A DNA stretch of 64,000 nt, taken from positions 36,625 through 100,624 of the forward strand of contig QFXI01000020.1 in the NCBI GenBank assembly GCA_003402315.1, in the 5' to 3' direction. Source of the DNA: Candidatus Nitrotoga sp. LAW. Lineage in GTDB: Bacteria; Pseudomonadota; Gammaproteobacteria; Burkholderiales; Gallionellaceae. The notes below the pieces were generated by a model. It saw nothing but the letters and a program-made list of their open reading frames with translations, ran no database searches and had not been told where the DNA came from. Numbering within the stretch: the stretch's first letter is position 1; each line of letters starts with the position of its first letter. Position numbers and translations under genes: made by a program. Of the stretch, positions 58,327 to 64,000 are shown one piece after another.

Positions 58327-59749
58327 AATATTTCAGTTTATGGCTTTAGGCGTGTTGGGGCTGATATTGCAGGCCTGTGGTACTCCTGAGGTAATAATCA
58401 AAAAAGAAGATACGCGTCTTCCTGCTGGTTATAAAGCAGGTGATTCGGATCAGACCAATACGGCGAGTATTAAATGGAAAGATTTTTTTGATGATCCTAA
58501 TTTATTAAATTTGATAGATATAGCTGTTATTAACAATAAAGAAATTAATATCATGATGCAGCGCATCAGTGTTGCACAGAATGAAATTCAAGCGCGTAGA
58601 GGCCAATATTTGCCATTTGTAAATATTGGTGCTGGTGCAGGCGGGGACAAAAAGGGGCAGTTTACACGCAATGGCGCTGTTGAAGAGAATCTGCCAATAG
58701 CCAATGGCCGATCCTTTCCTACATACCTGGGCGATTATCACTTTGGGCTATTTTCAACCTGGGAGATAGATGTATGGAAAAAGTTGAGAAATGCGAAACA
58801 GGTCGCTGTTCTCGAGTATATGGCGTCAAAAGAAGGTAAAAATTTTTTGGTGACCAACCTGGTTGCTGAAGTTGCCCATTCGTACTATGAACTGCTTGCC
58901 TTGGATAGCCAGCTTAATAATTTAGAGAAAAATATTAGTATCCAGCAAAATGGTTTGGAAATGGTCAAGCAACTTCTGTTTTATGCAAGAACAACTGCGC
59001 TTGCTGTCAGACGTTATGAAGCAGAAGTGGCAAAAAACAAAAGCAAAGTATACGAATTAAATCAGCGTATTATTGTTGTTGAAAACCGGATCAACTTCTT
59101 GTTAGGGAGAACGCCGCAGCCTATCCAGCGTGATTCTAGTGGTTTTATGGAGTTCGAACCCAAAGTGCTTAAGACAGGCATTCCGTCACAATTGCTACAA
59201 AATAGGCCTGATATTAGGCAAGCTGAGCTTGAGCTATCGGCAGCGGCATTAAACATAAAGGTGGCTAGGGCAAATTTCTATCCTTCCTTTAGCATAAACG
59301 CCGGAATAGGGTTTGAAGCTTTTGCACTTAAATACCTGATCAATACGCCAGAGTCATTGGCGGCCGCTATCGCCGGGGAATTGGTGGCGCCGCTGATCAA
59401 TAAAAATGCCATCATAGCGGAATATAAAAACGCTAATGCCAAGCAGATTCAGGCGGTTTATGAGTATGAGCAAAGCATTATTAAAGCTTATACCGAAGTA
59501 GTGAATCAAATTTCAAACATCGATAACCTCGACAAAAACTATAAGCTTAAGTCAAACCAGGTAGAAGCGCTCACCCGATCAATTGATGCCGCTAACCAGT
59601 TATTCAAATCTGCCCGTGTGGACTACCTGGATGTGTTATTGGCACAAAGGGATACGTTGGATGCCAAAAAAGATCTAATTGAAACGAAACAAAAGCAAAT
59701 TGACGCAATGGTGGATCTTTATAAATCACTCGGTGGAGGCTGGCAGTAG
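58310..59749 (+). CDS. RND outer-membrane channel lipoprotein (OprM/NodT family)
   Basis: 479 residues. Lipoprotein signal LILQACGTPEV (Cys about residue 23) followed by two TolC-type repeats of coiled helices and strands (about 60-270 and 275-479), with LLGRTPQPI, RPDIRQAELELSAAALNIKVARANFYPSFSINAGIGF and QSKARVDYLDVLLAQRD-like end (FKSARVDYLDVLLAQRDTLDAKKDLIETKQ). It completes the tripartite pump. It starts inside the pump gene; the base composition of all three genes is AT-richer than the conserved blocks. Confidence 0.93.
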   Translation: MTTKTKIFQFMALGVLGLILQACGTPEVIIKKEDTRLPAGYKAGDSDQTNTASIKWKDFFDDPNLLNLIDIAVINNKEINIMMQRISVAQNEIQARRGQYLPFVNIGAGAGGDKKGQFTRNGAVEENLPIANGRSFPTYLGDYHFGLFSTWEIDVWKKLRNAKQVAVLEYMASKEGKNFLVTNLVAEVAHSYYELLALDSQLNNLEKNISIQQNGLEMVKQLLFYARTTALAVRRYEAEVAKNKSKVYELNQRIIVVENRINFLLGRTPQPIQRDSSGFMEFEPKVLKTGIPSQLLQNRPDIRQAELELSAAALNIKVARANFYPSFSINAGIGFEAFALKYLINTPESLAAAIAGELVAPLINKNAIIAEYKNANAKQIQAVYEYEQSIIKAYTEVVNQISNIDNLDKNYKLKSNQVEALTRSIDAANQLFKSARVDYLDVLLAQRDTLDAKKDLIETKQKQIDAMVDLYKSLGGGWQ

Positions 59750-59934
59750 TTGGATGAGTGAAAGGAGTGATTCAAAAAATAGGGTACATAATTTTTGACT
59801 ATAACTGGGTTAAAACGACAATAATGCCGTCTTGAGCATTGGTTGAGGCCGGTTGGCAATCATAGAGTCCAACGAGTTAAGCAACGAGCAGATTTCATAA
59901 TATTGCTATGTGAAGGCAGCGGGTGGCAGGTAGC
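59750..59934. other. Spacer after the efflux operon
   Basis: Non-coding stretch between the efflux operon and the transposase remnant; no gene or terminator with U-run is supported. Confidence 0.35.
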
Positions 59935-60230
59935 CGATTCGAGTCTTGCCAACTTCGCCCAGCTTGCCTTTGGGTCTGTGTAAACCCAGTTCTTCAATGT
60001 CCCTCCCGGTAATGACAGTCGTCTTGCCACTTTATAGAGCCGGTCATCAAATAGATTGATTAGAGCATCCGGATTCCGGCCTTTGCGGGTATAACAAATC
60101 GTACTATTTAATGGCTGAGTCTATAGGTATCACCAATTCATACCTCATGCAGACGTACCGCCTGCGCCCGAAATTCCTGCGTGTAGATCCTTTTGGGTAG
60201 CCGTTCCATTTCTGTCTTCCGTTTCATCAT
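59935..60230 (-). pseudogene. IS3-type transposase OrfA remnant, split by a foreign insert
   Basis: From the minus-strand ATG at 60230 the frame reads MMKRKTEMERLPKRIYTQEF and RAQAVRLHE, the start of an IS3-group OrfA, then stops at TGA (60138-60140). About 100 bp later the OrfA text resumes as YKVARRLSLPGGTLKNWV (about 60035 down to 59940). The inserted stretch begins with TATAGACTC(A)GCC and contains CGATTTGT, resembling the end of the MITE at 52099-52222. The gene is therefore dead. Confidence 0.7.
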
Positions 60231-60320
60231 TAGTAAGTTGTAAGAAAGTCTGTCTTTTCCCGACCAACGAATCAGGAGACAAGGTCTCCTGGTTTATCCA
60301 CCAACAAAAGGAGCTTTACT

Positions 60321-60588
60321 ATAAAACAACCGTCAAATCATATCAGCAGCAATCGGCAGTTTGCTAGCACTTGGACTGGCCAGTAATGCCATTGCCGCAG
60401 GGAAAAAAATGGATATGGAATAATGCTATGGTGTCGCTAAGGCAGGCCATAATGATTGCTCCAGCAACAAGAGCGCACATTCTTGCGCTGGCCAAGCCAC
60501 CAAAAACAATGATGCTGAAGATTTCGTCGTCGTTCCCAAAGGCACTTGTGACAAGATTGCTGGTGGCATCTTGAAAAAGTCCGCGTAA
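60321..60588 (+). pseudogene. Bufferin precursor BufA1-like (DUF2282), inactivated
   Basis: The reading N-N-R-Q-I-I-S-A-A-I-G-S-L-L-A-L-G-L-A-S then NAIAAGKKMDME gives a signal peptide, and a stop TAA stands where the family has Lys before the first conserved Cys. After it comes [20 protein letters not shown] and CAGQATKN, ending [14 protein letters not shown], with four Cys as in copper-binding bufferins. The start is also lost: after Shine-Dalgarno AAAAGGAG the expected ATG reads ATA and an extra A shifts the frame. At least three disabling changes are visible. The stop overlaps the next ATG (TAATG). Confidence 0.8.
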
Positions 60589-61448
60589 TGGGAAAGCCCG
60601 CAAGTGATTCTTTGCCGTGCACCGCCGGTATCGGGTTGCAGGCACCTCACTATTGTGAGGTGTTGGAGAAACTGCCCAAACTCGGCTGGGTGGAGGTCCA
60701 TAACGAGAATTTTTTGGGGGTGGTGCACCCCTGCGTACCTTGAGCAAGGTACGCGAACATTATCCCGTCAGCCTGCATGGCGTTGGCATGGGGCTGGCTT
60801 CGACTGCGCCGCTGGACTAGGTGTATTTATCTGCCTTGCATTGTCTTTGTGATGCGGCGCAACCCGCTGCCGTGTCGGAACATTTATGCTGGAATGCTGT
60901 GCCAGACATGTCTATCAACGGTTTCATAGTCATCAACGACTTGCTTCCGTTTTTCTATACCCAAGAGGCGCTTTCCCATGTGGCAAAATGCGTTGATCAG
61001 GTGCAGGAAAAACTTGACCGCCGACTATTGATGGAAAACCTATCCAGTTATCTGTCTTTCACACACAGTGAAATGAGCGAGGGTGAATTTCTGTCTGAAG
61101 TATCACAACGAACTGGCTGTGCCATCCTACTTGATGTCAACAACCTGTATGTAAATGCATGAAACTTGAGCGTGGATGCCAAGGCTTTTATAAAGGGCAC
61201 TTCCGGCTAAAGCGGTAGCGGAATATCACCTCGCTGGACACAGCATAAGGGATGGTTATCTAGTAGATACTCATAGCACCCAAGTATGCGCCGAGGTATG
61301 GAAGCTGTATGACTTTGCCTTGCAACACATTGGGTCTCGCCTAACGCTGATTGAATGGGATAGCGATATACCAGCGTTGGTAGTATTGCAGGGTGAAGCG
61401 GAAAAAGCGCAGCAACGATTGGAGGAACACCATGTTTCTTTCAAATGA
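60588..61448 (+). pseudogene. BufB1-like MNIO enzyme (DUF692), inactivated
   Basis: Starts [20 protein letters not shown] and continues to NENFLG, then a frameshift near 60715, after which [21 protein letters not shown], an in-frame TAG after STAPLD (near 60819), VSEHLCWN, HVAKCVDQVQEKLDRRLLMENLSSY, ILLDVNNLYVNA and an in-frame TGA (61160) follow. The last part (AVAEYHLAGHSIRDGYLVDTHS, VCAEVWKLYDFALQHIG) is again shifted. MNIO proteins are multinuclear iron oxidases that modify peptide cysteines; the metal-ligand segments are still readable but the protein cannot be made. It ends by overlapping bufC. Confidence 0.82.
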
Positions 61449-62210
61449 CGGCTTATCCGATTTTGCCCGCGCCATCGTGCGTGGCGAGGAGCTATCGTCG
61501 CGAATCGACACGGGTTACCAGAATTATTCTATCGTCATCGCTATTGAAGTTTATCGCAATAATTATCGTGGCAATCTGCATGACACGCTCACAGGTGCGT
61601 ATCCGGTCATCGAGCAACTCGTGGGCAAGGAGTTGTTCCGGCTGTTGATGCGACAATTTATCGGGCAACATTTTTCGCGCAGCGGCAACCTGCATCACTA
61701 TGGCGCGGAGATGGGAGGTTTTATTGCGGCCTTCGAACCTGCGCAAGAACTTCCTTACCTGCCAGATGTTGCGGCACTGGAATGGGCCTGCCACTGTGCC
61801 TATTTCGCAGAGGATGCCGCCACACTGGATATCGACAAGCTGGCCCAGGTATCACCCGAGCAATACCCAGATATGATCCTGCACATCCACCCGGCATGTC
61901 AACTGATGTGCTTCCGCTATCCGATCACCGCCATCTGGCATGCCCATCAACCCGGAGCACCAGTGATTTAGATTGACCTGGATAGCTGGTGCCAGCAACG
62001 CCCTAATCAGCTGCAAAAATGGTGTTGCCGTGGTCAGCGCACTGACGGAAAGCGATGCTGTGGTTATAAGGCATGCAGGCTGGAACTTCGCTGGGAGAAG
62101 CAATTGCCACCACGCCAGCGCATTATCTAGCTTTTAATTTACAAGCTGCGCTGCTGAATTTAATTACGCAAAACATTTTTGAAAATTTTAGCTTAGGAGC
62201 GGTGTCATGA
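61432..62210 (+). pseudogene. BufC1-like partner protein (DUF2063), truncated by frameshift
   Basis: An intact 179-residue start from 61432 (MFLSNDGLSDFARAIVRGEE ... EVYRNNYRGNLHDTLTGAYPVIEQLVG, ... FRYPITAIWHAHQPGAPVI) matches the N-terminal DUF2063 domain and stops at 61971. Remains of the C-terminal half follow in other frames (VSALTESDAVVIRHAGWNFA near 62030-62095, then EAIATTPAHYLAFNLQAALL up to the TGA at 62208). BufC proteins present the precursor to the MNIO enzyme. The N-terminal part could still be expressed. Confidence 0.75.
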
Positions 62211-62254
62211 CATTACTATCACGCTTGGCAAAATTTTATTATAAACCCAAATAA
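62207..62254 (+). pseudogene. Truncated gene start after bufC, possibly DoxX-type
   Basis: With Shine-Dalgarno TAGGAG, an ATG overlapping the bufC end (ATGA) reads MTLLSRLAKFYY and then enters the terminal repeat of the IS1380-type element. A DoxX-family membrane protein commonly follows bufC and can begin this way, so this is likely the 5' tip of such a gene cut by the insertion; the identification rests on context and twelve residues. Confidence 0.4.
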
Positions 62255-62993
62255 TCCATTAGCCGATTTTCACCTGAACGGGCAGCACGGGTGGATATCC
62301 GGCGTTAGCCCATAATCCCTCAAACCAAGCCCTTCGTCGTCGTGAAACGGCAAGCAACAATTTGTTTTGATTTGGATCACGATGCCAGAATGCACCCACT
62401 GCCAATACCTGTTGGTGTAGCGTCGTTAGCGTAGGCTGTATCTTGGCGTGCATTACCGCCTGCCGGAACGTACTCATCAAGTTGTAGGCCAGCATGGCAA
62501 AGTCCAGTGCAGCTTCTGTGGCGTAGAAACTGTTTAGATTGAAACTGTCCAACCTAAAATCGTTCTTCAACTCCTTGATGCGATTCTCGCAGTCCGCACG
62601 CCCCCGATAGCTGCGCCATACTTCCACCGCCGGCAAGCTCAGATTAGTTGCCATCGCACCATAACGCCAGCCTTGAATGTCTGGATCGTCAGCAAACAGG
62701 GACCGTGTTTTACCCGGCGCGTTCTTGCGTTTGACCGACTGCCGCACCACGACGATGCGTCTTGCTGTGTTCCATCTGTTGGCCTGATAGGTGATCTCCG
62801 CCAGTTCCAATCTGGTTTCCAACGCAAACCAGCGCGCATCCCGAATGATGGCCTGTTGCAGGCTTTGGGTCAGGCGCGCACTGATGATGTAATTGATGTG
62901 CTTGTCTTCGAGCAGCTTGAATACCGCTTGATCGTAAAAGCCGCTATCCGCACGCAGCAGTCCGGCCGTAATTCGGCTAATGGATTATTTGGG
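62246..62993. mobile_element. Internally deleted IS1380-type element with both terminal repeats
   Basis: The ends are perfect 21-bp inverted repeats: CCCAAATAATCCATTAGCCG plus A at 62246-62266 and its exact complement at 62973-62993. The element is only 748 bp, about half of a full IS1380 copy, because the 5' half of the transposase is missing next to the right repeat. No clear target-site duplication is seen at the outer edges. Confidence 0.78.
62259..62972 (-). pseudogene. IS1380-family transposase, N-terminally truncated
   Basis: About 237 codons remain. The frame starts abruptly beside the right terminal repeat (ITAGLLRADSGFYDQAVFKL), retaining the second catalytic Asp region RADSGFYD, then SARLTQSLQQAIIRDARWFA, YRGRADCENRIKELKNDF with the catalytic Glu, and TEAALDFAMLAYNLMSTFRQ. 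The N-terminal region including the first Asp is lost. The stop codon lies inside the left repeat. It cannot be an active transposase alone. Confidence 0.8.
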
Positions 62994-63209
62994 ATTAACG
63001 CAGCTCGCCACTTACATTCGCTTACAAAAATTGCACTTCAGAGTTGAATCTGCCTTATTCAATGGCTTCAATGGCGGAACATGCCAGGCTAAAAATAAGG
63101 AATTTGCTTATTCACTTTTGATACCTGTCATCCTATTATTAACTCGTAGGCAGGCGGTAGTTTTCGCACCTACTCAACCATTCTCATAAATTTTATATAG
63201 GAGTTAATC

Positions 63210-63464
63210 ATGAATAAAATAATTGTGAATCTTGCTATTGTTTCCTGTGTTGTATTAGGAGCCACATTAGCGCGTGCTTCCAACGAAGGCGGCACATCAA
63301 CTCCAGCGCAGGTTAATTACTATGAACCGTATGATGAGCATGGAAAAAAACAAGCTGTTCTTGGGTCAGAGGTGGAGGGAGTTGTTCACCCTAGTGAGCC
63401 TATGAAAAAAGAAGATCTGAAATTTAAATACCGTGATTCGCACCGGTCAACAGATGGTGCATAA
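63210..63464 (+). CDS. Small exported protein of unknown function
   Basis: 84 residues with a good Shine-Dalgarno (TAGGAG) and a signal peptide (hydrophobic about 5-20, ending ARAS). The mature part is about 60 residues, polar, without Cys: PAQVNYYEPYDEHGKKQAVL, SEVEGVVHPSEPMKKEDLKF and a basic-Ser end. I do not recognise a family. It lies between the IS1380-type element and further transposase remains but is intact. Confidence 0.6.
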   Translation: MNKIIVNLAIVSCVVLGATLARASNEGGTSTPAQVNYYEPYDEHGKKQAVLGSEVEGVVHPSEPMKKEDLKFKYRDSHRSTDGA

Positions 63465-63739
63465 GCTATAAGAAGGATTAGGTAAATGGCCAGCACCTCA
63501 GATGTAGCCCTCTCGTAGACGGGGAGGGCTGGCTGACCGATAGAAAGTAGCGCTAACAAATTCTCGTAATTGTAAAAATTCCCTTCCGCTTACCCACCCT
63601 AAAGCCCGGTGTTCGAATCGTGTGCATTTGGCTGTTTTGCAAACTGTGCGGAAAGAAACCCTTGTGTCTAGAATTATTATAGATCTCGCCGCTACATAGT
63701 TTAAATTTTGGGTAACTTGACGTGTCATAGTTTGGTTTT
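63465..63739. other. Spacer with no recognised gene
   Basis: Non-coding stretch before the second OrfA fragment. A tRNA T-loop-like GTTCGAATC at 63610 has no matching stems. Confidence 0.35.
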
Positions 63740-63813
63740 GCAGGGACTGTCTGCTCCCGAAATTTCCACGTGTAAATCCTTCTGGGTATCCGTTTTATTC
63801 AGTCTTCCGCTTC
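63740..63813 (-). pseudogene. Second fragment of the same OrfA 5' end
   Basis: This stretch aligns over about 75 bp, at about 75 percent identity by eye, with 60149-60230: both share CCCGAAATT, GTGTA(A/G)ATCCTT(C/T)TGGGTA and GTCTTCCG. On the minus strand it would encode the same IYT-x-EFR type segment but it has a TGA and no start. A diverged second copy. Confidence 0.6.
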
Positions 63814-63867
63814 CAGTATGTTACAGAAATGTCGGACTTTATGTTTACAGCGTACCTCACTTTGACT

Positions 63868-63900
63868 ATAACTATAGACCCGGCACGATTTATAAATGAA
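63868..63900. repeat. Terminal-repeat copy, probable end of IS630-type element
   Basis: CTATAGACCCGGCACGATTT followed by ATAAATGAAC resembles the right end of the MITE at 52222 read on the minus strand (TATAGAC, CGGC, CGATTT, TGA in register). It lies about 60 bp before an IS630-type transposase start, where a terminal repeat is expected. Confidence 0.5.
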
Positions 63901-63929
63901 CTTATCTTGGTTTTAGATGCCTGTCAGGT

Positions 63930-64000
63930 ATGGAAAAAGAAGACGCCCGCAAGCAGTCGCGAGACGTACTGCATGAACGACGTAAGCAAGCCATTCGTAT
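63930..64000 (+). CDS. IS630-type transposase, N-terminal start (cut by window end)
   Basis: From ATG at 63930 the frame reads MEKEDARKQSRDVLHERRKQ then AIR and continues off the window. This is the usual start of IS630-family transposases, in which a helix-turn-helix follows. Only 23 codons are present, so intactness cannot be judged. Confidence 0.6.
   Translation, partial: MEKEDARKQSRDVLHERRKQAIR

Noticed and set aside
63600..63625. tRNA-like T-loop GTTCGAATC
   Set aside because: The flanking bases do not form a T-stem and no acceptor or anticodon arm can be built.
59794..63873. 13-bp direct repeat TTTGACTATAACT at 59794-59806 and 63861-63873, bracketing the decayed region
   Set aside because: A 13-mer shared by chance is common in 64 kb, and the two contexts diverge at once, so I do not call it an attachment site or target duplication.

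Overview
The window reads as a chromosomal segment of a betaproteobacterium, probably of the Nitrosomonadales/Gallionellaceae type. Three blocks have gene orders typical of that class: ftsX-ftsE-ftsY / paired M16 peptidases / rsmD-coaD-fdx; leuC-entericidin-leuD-leuB-asd-fimV-truA-trpF-trpB-trpA-accD; and DUF971-ubiE-Tim44-ubiJ. The family-level guess is inference. I found no rRNA, tRNA or CRISPR array.

Layout. 1-1059: 5' part of a secreted trypsin-like/TPR protease, cut by the window edge. 1264-7919: cell division and targeting (ftsXEY), zinc peptidase pair, rsmD-coaD-ferredoxin. 8148-10484: metacaspase-like peptidase and hexose-6-phosphate mutarotase. 10833-13127: an AT-rich two-gene cassette, a defence-type reverse transcriptase followed by a three-helix SLATT-like membrane protein. 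13337-22793: housekeeping genes (rhlE, DUF1415, srkA, ychJ, prfC, S4 protein, arfB, yaeQ, Lon-like protease). 23095-23837: a broken beta-propeller surface protein with an IPTL-type C-terminus. 24399-37349: leucine/aspartate/tryptophan/fatty-acid block with fimV and truA. 37463-40716: a persulfide/sulfur cluster (TauE, split YeeE/YedE pair, BigR-like ArsR repressor, ETHE1-like dioxygenase). 41039-43056: HNH protein, cupin and two tandem mini-thioredoxin-like proteins. 43222-49103: glmS, ParA-like ATPase, pyrC, rsmI, yraN, BON lipoprotein. 49264-52040: ubiquinone block. 52099-52222: a MITE-like element. 52255-59749: GNAT, LysR and a complete RND efflux operon. 59935-64000: a decaying region with transposase fragments, a dead bufferin (bufABC) operon, an internally deleted IS1380-type element and the start of an IS630-type transposase.

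How it fits together. Most of the window is stable metabolism and information processing. The accessory modules sit at breaks in the conserved order: the RT-SLATT cassette between mutarotase and rhlE, the persulfide cluster directly after accD where folC would be expected, and the MITE plus efflux operon after ubiJ where ubiB would be expected. The most interesting points are the RT-SLATT cassette with a foldable 186-nt spacer, the multiply inactivated bufferin operon, an apparent AUA start codon for rsmD, and a terminal-repeat family shared by the MITE, a transposase remnant and the IS630-type element.
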